Shown here: piece by piece, positions 55,132 through 63,870 of the stretch
How positions within the stretch are numbered: position 1 is the stretch's first letter
Layout of the letters: the number at the start of each line of letters is the position of its first letter
Assembly: GCA_023430975.1 (NCBI GenBank)
Contig: JAEYYB010000093.1
Span: 8,398 to 72,397, forward strand
Reading direction: 5' to 3'
Source of the DNA: Bacillota bacterium
GTDB taxonomy: Bacteria; Bacillota; Clostridia; Acetivibrionales; DSM-2933
Length of the DNA: 64,000 nucleotides
Program-made: the position numbers and the translations under genes
Notes under the pieces: generated by a model
The model's input: only the letters and a program-made list of their open reading frames with translations
Database searches by the model: none
What the model was told of the DNA's origin: nothing

Positions 55132-56790
55132 CTATTGCTTTCGGAAAATTCCTTCTGCTATTTCCTTGAATATCGGTGCTGCCGCTTGTCCTCCGCTTTT
55201 CCCGTTTTCTACGAAAACAGCAACCGAATATTTAGGATTATTTCCCGGAAAATATCCCGCAAACCATCCGTGCACAACCTTTTCACCATTTATATATACG
55301 CCGGTTTCAGCACTGCCCGTCTTTCCGCATGCGATAAAATTCTCTTCAGGTTTTGCTTTTGTACCGGTTCCATGATCAACCGCAGCTGCCATCATTTCAC
55401 TTAGCTTTTCCGCCGTATTTTTGGATATAACCCTATCCCAGCCTGATTTTCGGACCTTTCTTATCTCTTTTCCATCTGCATCAATTATTGAATCAACAAT
55501 ATTAACCTGATTCTTAATGCCCCCATTTGCTACTGTCGCAATCATATCCGCAACCTGGACAGGGGTTGCCATTATACCTCCCTGCCCTATGGACATATTG
55601 GCTATATCTCCGTCTGTATAGTTGCCTTGAACAGATGGGATATTGCCGCCTGCCTCATCAACACCCTGAGATCCAATTCCTGTAACCTTGCCGAATCCAA
55701 ACTTTTCTGCCATTGTTATAAGCCTCTTTGAGCCTAGCTTTATTCCAAGGTCAATAAAATATGTGTTGCATGAATTTGCAAACGCTTCATTAAAGCCAAT
55801 TTTCCCATGCCCTCCCTTTTCATATGAGGAACATCTAAATTCCCTGTCTCCAAGCTTTATAATTCCATTACAAGTATAGTCATCATTCAAAGAGATATTA
55901 GACTCTAGAGCCGCTGCAGTACTAACCACTTTGAAGACAGACCCAATATTATAGGATGCAACCGCCCTGTTAAAAAGTTCATTCTGAGGACTTCTAAGAT
56001 AACTTCCCACATCGTTCTGATTAAACTCAGGGCTGCTTGCCATAGCAACTATATCCCCTGTATTTACATCTTCCACTACTACAGCACCAGTCATGCTATA
56101 CTTAGCCATTATATCTTCTGTGATTTTCTGTATATGGTAATCAACAGTAAGCTTAACCCCATGCATACCACTATCAGTCCCGGCCCTTTTTATCCTGCAT
56201 CCAACACCCTGTAAAATATCGTCATTGGCGTTGGTTACAATCCTTATAGAGTTTTCATTTGAAGCTTTCAAGTCATTATCGTAGAATTTTTCCAATCCAG
56301 CCGCCCCAACATGATCTGTCATATTCAGGTACCCCAGAACATGGGCTAACAATGAAAATTCTCCATACCTTTTTAATTTATTTAAGACAGAAACTCCCCT
56401 TCCTGTAAGGCTATGAGCTTCATTTATTTTTTCCGTCTGAATTTCCATGATTATGGGCACCTTTTTACAAGCAATCTCTCCTTTTAACTTTTCAACATTT
56501 ACACCTAAAGCTTCAGACAGTTTTTGAATATATTCATTCTTCCCCCTTAAAAGTAGAGGTTCAAGAATAAGAGAGCTCTCCACCGCTCTGTTTGTAAAAG
56601 GAATAAGGTTTTTGTCAACAATACTTCCCCTTGGCTTTTCGATAGTTGCAGAAGAAATTCTTTGTGCAGATGCATCAGAATCCAGCTTTTCTCCTTGGAA
56701 AAACTGTATATAAAATATTCTTGATACAAGTAATACGAATATAACTATAAAAAAATTAATAATTAAGCTGAATCTTTTATTTAAAGGCAT
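55132..56790 (-). CDS. Class B penicillin-binding protein (PBP2/SpoVD-like)
   Basis: The 552-residue protein has one N-terminal membrane helix, a PBP dimerisation domain (GRGVSVLNKLKRYG), and a transpeptidase domain. The domain carries the catalytic SVFK in NIGSVFKVVST, SCN in ANSCNTYF and KTG in CGKTGSAETG. All three active-site motifs are present. It cross-links peptidoglycan outside the membrane; being next to sigK hints at a sporulation-related role, which is an inference. A hairpin that includes the ribosome site precedes it. Confidence 0.9.
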   Translation of the reverse strand: MPLNKRFSLIINFFIVIFVLLVSRIFYIQFFQGEKLDSDASAQRISSATIEKPRGSIVDKNLIPFTNRAVESSLILEPLLLRGKNEYIQKLSEALGVNVEKLKGEIACKKVPIIMEIQTEKINEAHSLTGRGVSVLNKLKRYGEFSLLAHVLGYLNMTDHVGAAGLEKFYDNDLKASNENSIRIVTNANDDILQGVGCRIKRAGTDSGMHGVKLTVDYHIQKITEDIMAKYSMTGAVVVEDVNTGDIVAMASSPEFNQNDVGSYLRSPQNELFNRAVASYNIGSVFKVVSTAAALESNISLNDDYTCNGIIKLGDREFRCSSYEKGGHGKIGFNEAFANSCNTYFIDLGIKLGSKRLITMAEKFGFGKVTGIGSQGVDEAGGNIPSVQGNYTDGDIANMSIGQGGIMATPVQVADMIATVANGGIKNQVNIVDSIIDADGKEIRKVRKSGWDRVISKNTAEKLSEMMAAAVDHGTGTKAKPEENFIACGKTGSAETGVYINGEKVVHGWFAGYFPGNNPKYSVAVFVENGKSGGQAAAPIFKEIAEGIFRKQ

Positions 56791-56794
56791 AAAA

Positions 56795-56840
56795 ATCCTC
56801 TCTCCAGGTAATTTCTCTTATTTTTACCTGGAAAGAGGAT
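56795..56840 (-). promoter_or_regulatory. RBS-sequestering hairpin or attenuator before the PBP gene
   Basis: In the minus direction ATCCTCTTTCCAGGTAA pairs with TTACCTGGAGAGAGGAT with a single mismatch, 17 positions long. The second arm contains the GAGAGGA ribosome site, followed by TTTTTATG at the start codon. It could act both as a terminator for the U32 gene and as a translation switch for the PBP. Confidence 0.6.
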
Positions 56841-56857
56841 GTGTATTCATACTGTAT

Positions 56858-56898
56858 TGTATTAAAAGTGTACTTTTTTGTTTTATCACTTTAATATA
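56858..56898 (-). repeat. Relic of the 103-bp repeat, copy R6
   Basis: Only the outer arms remain: TGTATTAAAAGTG and CACTTTAATATA with 16 bases between them. The middle 60 bases are missing. It lies at the stop codon of the U32 gene. Confidence 0.7.
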
Positions 56899-58122
56899 TC
56901 AGGCTTTTTTCCTGAGCATGGTAAATTCTTCAACAGGCTCCTCCATGTGCATGTATAGAATCATCTGCGGATGTGGTGCTACATCTATGCTATTGGCTTC
57001 CTCATCCTTCATACCTTTGATTTCCTGTGTAAAATATTTTCCCAATGGCCTTACTACTTCTATTTCGTCTCCCACAAACATTCTGTTTCTCTGTTCTATT
57101 TTAGCTATACCGGTACTTTTGTCATATTCAAGCACAATTCCAATAAATTCATACTCCCTTATATATGAACTGGTGTGGTATATCTGTCCCTTGCCTGTAG
57201 GTTTGCCAAGATAAAAACCTGTTGAATATTCCCTATGGCTTGCTTTTGAAAGCTCCTCCATCCAATGGGGATCAAAACTGTAATTTGAAGGATCCTCATA
57301 ATATGCATCAATGGCATCTCTGTATGCTTTTACAATAGTTGCAACATAGTACGAGCTTTTCATACGGCCTTCTATCTTTAAGCTTGTGACACCTGTCCTT
57401 ATAATATCCGGAATATATTCTATCATACACAGGTCCTTAGAATTGTATATAAACGTTCCTCTTTCATTCTCGAAAACCGGCATATACTCACCAGGTCGTT
57501 TTTCTTCAACAAGGTGATACTTCCACCTGCATGGATGTGCACAATATCCTTTGTTGGAATCACGCCCTGTCATATAATTGCTTAATAGACACCTTCCTGA
57601 GTAGGATATGCACATAGCCCCATGTACAAATATCTCCAGCTCTAGGTCCTCCGGCAGTTTATGGCGGATTTCCTGTATTTCAGAAAGAGAAAGCTCCCTT
57701 GCTAAAATAATTCTTCTTACACCTTGATCATACCAAAACTTTGCACTCATCCAGTTGGTGTTGTTTGCCTGGGTACTCAAGTGAACTTCCATGTCAGGTG
57801 CATTTTCCTTCACAATGGAGAATGTCCCAGGATCGGATAGTATAACTGCATCAACACCCATATCATTAGCTTCTTTGACAAACTGAGGCATATTAGCCAG
57901 ATCTTCATTATGGGGAAATATGTTCATGGTCAGGTAAACCTTCTTACCTCTCTCATGGGCAAATTTAATGCCCTCCATCATTTCTTCCCTGCTGAAATTC
58001 TCAGCTGAAGCTCTAAGGCCAAATTCCTCCCCTCCTATATAAACAGCATCTGCCCCATAAAGAACAGCCATTTTGAGCTTTTCAAGGCTGCCTGCCGGTG
58101 CCAGCAATTCTACTTTTTTCAT
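56899..58122 (-). CDS. trhP: U32 peptidase-family tRNA hydroxylation protein
   Basis: The protein of about 407 residues starts MKKVELLAPAGSLEKLK, has GADAVYIGGEEFGLRA, EIFVHGAMCISYSGRCLLSNYM and RDSNKGYCAHPCRWKY. The clustered cysteines are expected of the U32 family (YrrO/TrhP), which hydroxylates U34 of tRNAs for the mo5U/cmo5U modification. Its neighbour is the methyltransferase of the same pathway. ATG 58122 is preferred because GGGAG lies before it. Confidence 0.85.
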   Translation of the reverse strand: MKKVELLAPAGSLEKLKMAVLYGADAVYIGGEEFGLRASAENFSREEMMEGIKFAHERGKKVYLTMNIFPHNEDLANMPQFVKEANDMGVDAVILSDPGTFSIVKENAPDMEVHLSTQANNTNWMSAKFWYDQGVRRIILARELSLSEIQEIRHKLPEDLELEIFVHGAMCISYSGRCLLSNYMTGRDSNKGYCAHPCRWKYHLVEEKRPGEYMPVFENERGTFIYNSKDLCMIEYIPDIIRTGVTSLKIEGRMKSSYYVATIVKAYRDAIDAYYEDPSNYSFDPHWMEELSKASHREYSTGFYLGKPTGKGQIYHTSSYIREYEFIGIVLEYDKSTGIAKIEQRNRMFVGDEIEVVRPLGKYFTQEIKGMKDEEANSIDVAPHPQMILYMHMEEPVEEFTMLRKKA

Positions 58123-58139
58123 AGTTACATCTCCCATGC

Positions 58140-58778
58140 TTACTTTTTATAACTTAAAGCAACTCCGTCGCCTACAGGTAATATGCTGGTATCAAGCTCT
58201 TCGCTTTCACATATTGTGCTTAAAAAATCCCTTAGCCTTTTTACAATTGTTTTCTTTCTCCTTACAACAAGATCATCATTGGCTACCATACCCTTGTAAA
58301 GAACATTATCAGAAAACAAAAGCCCGCCTTTGTTGAGCATTCTCATACATTCAGGCAAAAACTCGGGATACTGCCCCTTTGCGGCGTCTAAAAATATCAT
58401 ATCGTATTTTTTATCAAGGCACTTAAGAACATCAACAGCATCACCTACTATGATATTTACCGTATCCTCAAGACCTGCTCTTTTTATATTTACCCTGGCA
58501 CGGTCTATCATGAGCTCATACCTGTCCACTGTATCGATTTTTCCACCTTCATCCAAAACCTTGGATAGAATAATGGCCGAATAACCTATAGCAGTTCCAA
58601 CTTCCAGTATTCTCTTGGGCTTAAGAAGCTTGCCTGTAACCAAAAGCAGCTTTGCAACCTCAGGCTGGATAATGGGAACATGATTTTCCTTTGCAAACAT
58701 CTCAAGCTCTTTTAATATGACGTCATTTTCCTTAATAGTATTCCTGATATAATCATTGATATAGTCATAAATAATCAT
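58140..58778 (-). CDS. trmR: TrmR-like tRNA 5-hydroxyuridine methyltransferase
   Basis: The 212-residue protein has a SAM-binding motif EVGTAIGYSAIILSK and the KYDMIFLDAAKGQYPEFL segment, of the caffeoyl-CoA O-methyltransferase-like family. The B. subtilis relative YrrM (TrmR) methylates 5-hydroxyuridine 34 of tRNA. Its placement next to a U32 protein and MltG matches that cluster. Specific function is inferred from this context. Confidence 0.75.
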   Translation of the reverse strand: MIIYDYINDYIRNTIKENDVILKELEMFAKENHVPIIQPEVAKLLLVTGKLLKPKRILEVGTAIGYSAIILSKVLDEGGKIDTVDRYELMIDRARVNIKRAGLEDTVNIIVGDAVDVLKCLDKKYDMIFLDAAKGQYPEFLPECMRMLNKGGLLFSDNVLYKGMVANDDLVVRRKKTIVKRLRDFLSTICESEELDTSILPVGDGVALSYKK

Positions 58779-58813
58779 AATAACATATGTCTCCGGCTTT
58801 AATTCTATAAAAA

Positions 58814-58836
58814 TTGTGAGGCACCTGGCCTCACAA
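58814..58836 (-). terminator. Rho-independent terminator of mltG
   Basis: TTGTGAGGC pairs perfectly with GCCTCACAA around a 5-base loop, followed by TTTTTATAG on the minus strand. It separates mltG from the tRNA modification genes. Confidence 0.9.
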
Positions 58837-58890
58837 TAATTTCGTTATATTTAGGCATATAACTCTAATCTTATTCCAGCAAATAAGCAA

Positions 58891-59994
58891 TTAGTTGAAC
58901 AACCCGTACTTTTTCACAGCCGCTTGATGCTGGCTTAAAGTTGTGGAAAATTCATGTGTACCGTCCCCTTTAGACACAAAGTAGTAATAATCTGTTGTTT
59001 CAGGTTCCAGAGCCGCTTCAATGGATTCCTTACCGGGACAGCATATGGGACCAGGCGGCAATCCTTCATGCAAATATGTGTTATAGGGGTCGTTTATCTT
59101 TGTATCGGCTTCTGTCAATTTTGGTTTGACCTCACCGGTCTTGTTTAATATTATATATTGTATTGTTGCACAGGATTGAAGCTTTTTATGTATCGGATTC
59201 TTGCTTTTAAGCCTGTTATAGAAAACTCCAGATATAAGCCTTCTTTCCTCATATTCTTTAGCTTCCCTCTCAATTATTGATGCTAGAGTTATCACTTCAT
59301 GAACTGTTAAACCTAATGCTTTTGCCTTTTCATAATACTCAGGTTTAAAAACTTCATCAAATCTCGCAAGCATCCGGTCTATTATTGCTTTCTCTCCAGC
59401 TTTCACATCAAAATTGTAAGTATCAGGGAATAAATAACCTTCCAACCTTTTTTCTCTTTGAGGTACGTCCTTTAAAAACTTATAGTCGAACTTCTCATTT
59501 AATGCTACGTTTGCAAATTTAGCCTTATCAATGAGCTTATCCTTGTAAAGTTTGTCAGTAATCTGGTTTAAGGTATATCCTTCAGGTATTAATACCTTTG
59601 AAGTAACAGGATCGCTGGATAAAATTCTCATCAAAGAATCATAATCCAAGTCTTTGCTTAGTATATGGGTCCCGGACTTATATGTTCCATCAAATCCGTT
59701 TATCTTTGATATCATCTTAAACATAAAGGTATTTTTGATTATCCCCTCTTCAGCAAGCTTATCAGTGATCTGAGCTGATGTAGCCCCCCTAGGAACCTCA
59801 AATTGTATCCTCTTACTTTCAGGAATGACGGGTAATGGTTTATCAAGACTATCATCCTGGTTTCTCAATACATAGTTGTATGAAAACGCAGCACCAGTAA
59901 AAAACACACAAATAAGAGATAAAATTATTACAAATCTTATCATGAACTTTTTCTTTTTAGCTGCTTTTTTAGAATTTCCCAAATCAACCACCAC
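58891..59994 (-). CDS. mltG: MltG-type endolytic murein transglycosylase
   Basis: The 367-residue protein has a cytoplasmic Lys-rich start, one membrane helix (residues about 19-42), and a YceG/MltG domain. The domain has PRGATSAQITDKLAEEGII, LEGYLFPDTYNF, ITLASIIEREA with the catalytic Glu, and GLPPGPICCPGKESI. It cuts nascent peptidoglycan strands at the membrane. It is the first gene after typA in the same direction. Confidence 0.92.
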   Translation of the reverse strand: MVVDLGNSKKAAKKKKFMIRFVIILSLICVFFTGAAFSYNYVLRNQDDSLDKPLPVIPESKRIQFEVPRGATSAQITDKLAEEGIIKNTFMFKMISKINGFDGTYKSGTHILSKDLDYDSLMRILSSDPVTSKVLIPEGYTLNQITDKLYKDKLIDKAKFANVALNEKFDYKFLKDVPQREKRLEGYLFPDTYNFDVKAGEKAIIDRMLARFDEVFKPEYYEKAKALGLTVHEVITLASIIEREAKEYEERRLISGVFYNRLKSKNPIHKKLQSCATIQYIILNKTGEVKPKLTEADTKINDPYNTYLHEGLPPGPICCPGKESIEAALEPETTDYYYFVSKGDGTHEFSTTLSQHQAAVKKYGLFN

Positions 59995-60027
59995 TTTACA
60001 TAATAATCATTTTTAAAAGCTTTTAAT

Positions 60028-61851
60028 CTAACCTAGCTTACTTTTGTATTTCGCTCTCATTTCTGTATCTAAAATTCTCTTTCTGATTCTGATATTCTTT
60101 GGTGTTATCTCAACAAGTTCATCATCAGCTATGAACTCAAGGCTTTGCTCAAGGCTCATCTGGCGCGGCGGCGTAAGTCTTAATGCCTCATCTGAACCGG
60201 ATGCTCTCATGTTTGTTACATGTTTCTTCTTGCAAACATTAATTACTATATCCTCGGCTCTGGCATTTTCTCCAACAACCATACCCTCATATACCTTAAG
60301 ACCGGGTTCAATAAATAATGTTCCCCTGTCCTGAGCATTGTAAAGGCCATAAGTTACAGCTTCCCCATCTTCCCAGGCTATGATGGAGCCCCTTTGCCTT
60401 CCAAATATCTCTCCCTTAAAAGGCTCATATCCGTGGAAAATGTGGTTCATAATTCCATTTCCTTTTGTGTCTGTCATAAACTCCGATCTATATCCAATAA
60501 GACCTCTGGCAGGAATTTTGAATTCAAGTCTCATATACCCCTGGTTGGATGAGTGCATATTTGTCATCTCAGCTCTTCTTGTACCAAGCTTCTCCATAAC
60601 AACACCCATAAAATCTTCAGGTACATCTATTGTCAAATGCTCAATAGGCTCATGCTCAACACCATCAATCTCCTTGAAAATAACTTTTGGCGTGGATACC
60701 TGGAACTCATACCCCTGTCTTCTCATAGTTTCAATAAGTATTGAAAGATGCAGTTCTCCTCTTCCAGACACCTTAAATGAATCTGCTGATTCTGTTTCTT
60801 CAACCCTTAAACTTAAATTTGTCTCAAGTTCCTTAAAAAGCCTGTCCCTCAAATGCCTGGATGTTACGAATGTACCTTCACGTCCTGCAAAAGGACTGTT
60901 GTTAACACTGAATGTCATATTTATGGTTGGTTCGTCTATCTCAATAAACGGAAGTGCTTCAGGGCGATCCACATCGCAAATTGTCTCACCGATTGTTATA
61001 TCTCCAACCCCTGAAACCGCAACAATGTCACCAAACATCGCCTCGCTTGCCTCAACCCTTTTTAACCCTTCAAACATATATAATCTGCTTATTCTCATAT
61101 TGAAAAGAGATCCGTCTATCCTGCATGTAACAGCCTGCTGTCCAACCTTGATTGTTCCCCTCTCAACCCTTCCTATGGCAATCCTTCCAACATACTCATC
61201 ATAGTCTATGCTGGAAACTAAAAGCTGTAATGGCTCCTCTGAAGATCCCTTAGGTGCAGGAACATTTTTTAGTATGGTCTCAAATAATGGCTCCAAATTT
61301 GTGCCAACATCATTCACTTCCAAACTTGCATAACCATCTCTTCCAGATGCATATACAACCGGAAACTCCAATTGATCATCATCAGCACCGAGTTCTATAA
61401 ACAATTCCAAAACCTCATCAATAACTTCTGTTGGTCTTGCTTCGGGCCTATCAATCTTATTGATAACAACAATTGGCTTTAGGTTTAACTGCAGTGCTTT
61501 TCTAAGCACAAATCTAGTCTGAGGCATCGGCCCATCAAAAGCATCGACCAGAAGCAATACACCATCAACCATCTTTAATATACGTTCCACTTCACCGCCA
61601 AAGTCCGCATGTCCAGGTGTATCTACTATATTTATCTTTGTATCCTTGTAGCATACAGCTGTATTTTTTGCAAGAATTGTTATTCCTCTCTCCCTTTCAA
61701 GGTCATTCGAGTCCATAACCCTTTCCTGAACCTGCTCATTTTCTCTGAATATACCGCTTTGCCTCAGCATAACATCAACAAGCGTAGTTTTACCGTGATC
61801 AACGTGTGCAATAATTGCAATATTTCTTAAATTTTGTCTAATACTATTCAC
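60028..61851 (-). CDS. typA: TypA/BipA ribosome-associated GTPase
   Basis: The 607-residue protein has translational GTPase motifs: AHVDHGKTTLVD, DTPGHADFGGEVE and INKIDRPEARP. Elongation-factor domains follow, then the TypA-specific C-terminus (GRQRGSIIAWEDGEAVTYG). TypA aids ribosome assembly and growth under stress. The start is GTG with AAAGGG upstream. Length is normal. Confidence 0.96.
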   Translation of the reverse strand: MNSIRQNLRNIAIIAHVDHGKTTLVDVMLRQSGIFRENEQVQERVMDSNDLERERGITILAKNTAVCYKDTKINIVDTPGHADFGGEVERILKMVDGVLLLVDAFDGPMPQTRFVLRKALQLNLKPIVVINKIDRPEARPTEVIDEVLELFIELGADDDQLEFPVVYASGRDGYASLEVNDVGTNLEPLFETILKNVPAPKGSSEEPLQLLVSSIDYDEYVGRIAIGRVERGTIKVGQQAVTCRIDGSLFNMRISRLYMFEGLKRVEASEAMFGDIVAVSGVGDITIGETICDVDRPEALPFIEIDEPTINMTFSVNNSPFAGREGTFVTSRHLRDRLFKELETNLSLRVEETESADSFKVSGRGELHLSILIETMRRQGYEFQVSTPKVIFKEIDGVEHEPIEHLTIDVPEDFMGVVMEKLGTRRAEMTNMHSSNQGYMRLEFKIPARGLIGYRSEFMTDTKGNGIMNHIFHGYEPFKGEIFGRQRGSIIAWEDGEAVTYGLYNAQDRGTLFIEPGLKVYEGMVVGENARAEDIVINVCKKKHVTNMRASGSDEALRLTPPRQMSLEQSLEFIADDELVEITPKNIRIRKRILDTEMRAKYKSKLG

Positions 61852-61942
61852 AAAAATCCCTTTCTATCATAAAAAATTTCAATTATATTCACAATAGATT
61901 AAAATAATTAATCTAAGATATGGCATACAATTGTTACCCAGT

Positions 61943-61965
61943 GTAATTTATATACTATAAATTAC
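61943..61965. other. AT-rich perfect hairpin upstream of typA
   Basis: GTAATTTATA and TATAAATTAC form a 10-bp stem around TAC. It lies in the 395-bp gap between typA and the YmaF-like gene, which also holds repeat R7 and no coding sequence. Confidence 0.5.
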
Positions 61966-62075
61966 GTGCAAGAAATTATACCATATTATTTTAAATGAGA
62001 CAAGGTGCATAAAAACATACTTTCAAATGGCAGAAAATATTAATAATAAATTTCAATAAAATGCACACTTTAATA

Positions 62076-62176
62076 TAGATGAGAAGTGAATAATCTTACA
62101 TTCGTCTATCGCAAATCCCGTAAAAGCGTTCGTTATTTGCTCTGACAAATGTAAGATTATTAACACTTTTCATAAA
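62076..62176 (-). repeat. 101-bp dyad repeat, copy R7 (subfamily A)
   Basis: Ends TAGATGAGAAGTG and CACTTTTCATAAA; the centre CCCGTAAAAGCG matches R1 and not the others. It is in the opposite orientation to R1, which lies 14.6 kb away beyond both sigK elements. Confidence 0.92.
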
Positions 62177-62246
62177 GATAAAATAGATATAGCTAATTTT
62201 ACAGCTCGATATCTGTAGATAAACCAGTATTAATATGGAGGTACTT

Positions 62247-62567
62247 ATGAATCCTCATATACATGAATACAAAATAGATTCCAAAACTTCAAAGGGGCAT
62301 AAACACAAAGTAAAAGGATATACTGACAGTATGCTTGGAATAAACTCATTCCACATACACTTCTTTTATGGTGTATCTTCATACAGCAACCATACACACT
62401 ACTTTTCCGGGTTCACAGGGTTCCCAATAAAAACCGCCAATGGTCATGTTCATAAGATTGATGATATCTTGGAAATAAACAATATGCATGAACATTTATT
62501 GTCAGGTTATACCTTTGAGGATATAGCCTATATAAACAGGCCAAGATTAAAAGGAGCTTTCATATAG
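62247..62567 (+). CDS. YmaF-family histidine-rich protein
   Basis: The 106-residue protein has repeated H-x-H and H-x-H-x-type motifs (NPHIHEY, GHKHKVKG, SFHIHFFYG, NHTHYFSG, GHVHKID), as in the YmaF family. The histidines could bind metal. Start ATG 62247 has GGAGGT upstream. Function is unknown; it is monocistronic and convergent with the transglutaminase gene. Confidence 0.75.
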   Translation: MNPHIHEYKIDSKTSKGHKHKVKGYTDSMLGINSFHIHFFYGVSSYSNHTHYFSGFTGFPIKTANGHVHKIDDILEINNMHEHLLSGYTFEDIAYINRPRLKGAFI

Positions 62568-62584
62568 AATTGCATCTATTTATG

Positions 62585-63793
62585 TTACCACTCTCCCTGA
62601 ACTTCTGCGTTTCTATGGTCTGTATCAAAATTAGACCTATCAAAATAGTTTGCCATAGTTCCAAAAGTGGTATCTACATTGATCCACTTTTCCTTATCAA
62701 CTGAATATACCTGATTCCATGCATGATCTCCCCAAGCCACACCACTGTAACCAAGCCCTGTAACCAGCCGTACCTTTAGCCCTGATGCCCTGCACATGGA
62801 AATATATAGACAGGAATAATCAAAGCATATTCCTTTTCTTGTTTTAAATGCTATTATGGAACCCGATTCTGTTCCTCTTGGATTAATGCTTACTCTTTCA
62901 GCCTTATCATAATCGTATGTGAGATTTTTTGTAATCCATTTATATATCTTTTGTGCCTTCTCATAATCACTTTTAGCACCTTTTGTAATACTCTTTGCAG
63001 TATCATCAATTTCACTATTTGATTTAATTGCCTGGTCCAATGTAACTCCATTGAAGTACTCTATTACCCTAACATTCTGTCCGGCTATTTTTTTAACCAG
63101 GTCTGCCATGTCCCCCTGATTACCGTTTGGAACAGGTATATAGTTCCCTACACTTCCTGTATTGCTAAAAGAGTCATTTAGGAGCACGGGAATTTTCTTG
63201 GCAATACTTGAATCCAAAATAGGAGTAAGGCCTTTGTCATATATTAAGCTATAGGCTGTGGATTCCTTCATTAGTTTAGATAACTGGGGATGCTGATAAT
63301 AATAATTAAAGAAATTCAATCCCAGTCCTATTATGAGAATTATCAACAATGATCTCGGAATCTGCACCATACCACCAATAAATATTTTAATCCCCTTGCC
63401 TAAAGGATTGAGCATTTCATATGCTGCTTCAGATACAGGAGCAATTATAAACCTATAAATCAATTCCTTAATTGGCCACATTAAAATAAGAAGAATTGCC
63501 AGTATGATCGGAACATTAAAAACGTACACAAGAATATCCCTTCCGGCAAAAATGTTTTTAAGGTTCAGCGGTATCATTTCATATATTTTATAAAAGATTC
63601 CGTTTCCATGTTCAAAGTATATATTTCTAGTTAAATATACCGATACAACCAATAAAAGAATAAGTTCTATATTTTCGAACAGGGATTCAAGTGAATAATA
63701 TATTCTCTCCCTTGTAAACGGCCTTAAAGCACCTGATATAATAGGCAAAAAGAACATTAATACAAATGCAATTGTTACAAAGTTTATGTCCAT
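62585..63793 (-). CDS. Membrane protein with transglutaminase-like domain
   Basis: The protein of about 402 residues has five or more membrane helices in the first 190 residues. A C-terminal transglutaminase-like domain follows, with TRKGICFDYSCLYISMCRA (catalytic Cys), GDHAWNQVY (His) and WINVDTTFG (Asp), so the triad is complete. ATG 63793 is preferred (GGAG upstream). Such proteins may act as peptidases or cross-linkers at the cell surface. Confidence 0.82.
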   Translation of the reverse strand: MDINFVTIAFVLMFFLPIISGALRPFTRERIYYSLESLFENIELILLLVVSVYLTRNIYFEHGNGIFYKIYEMIPLNLKNIFAGRDILVYVFNVPIILAILLILMWPIKELIYRFIIAPVSEAAYEMLNPLGKGIKIFIGGMVQIPRSLLIILIIGLGLNFFNYYYQHPQLSKLMKESTAYSLIYDKGLTPILDSSIAKKIPVLLNDSFSNTGSVGNYIPVPNGNQGDMADLVKKIAGQNVRVIEYFNGVTLDQAIKSNSEIDDTAKSITKGAKSDYEKAQKIYKWITKNLTYDYDKAERVSINPRGTESGSIIAFKTRKGICFDYSCLYISMCRASGLKVRLVTGLGYSGVAWGDHAWNQVYSVDKEKWINVDTTFGTMANYFDRSNFDTDHRNAEVQGEW

Positions 63794-63870
63794 TTGTAAA
63801 TCTCCATTCCGCATCATTTATATTAAAATACAAGATTATTAATAATGATTATTGCAAAACATATAGCTTC

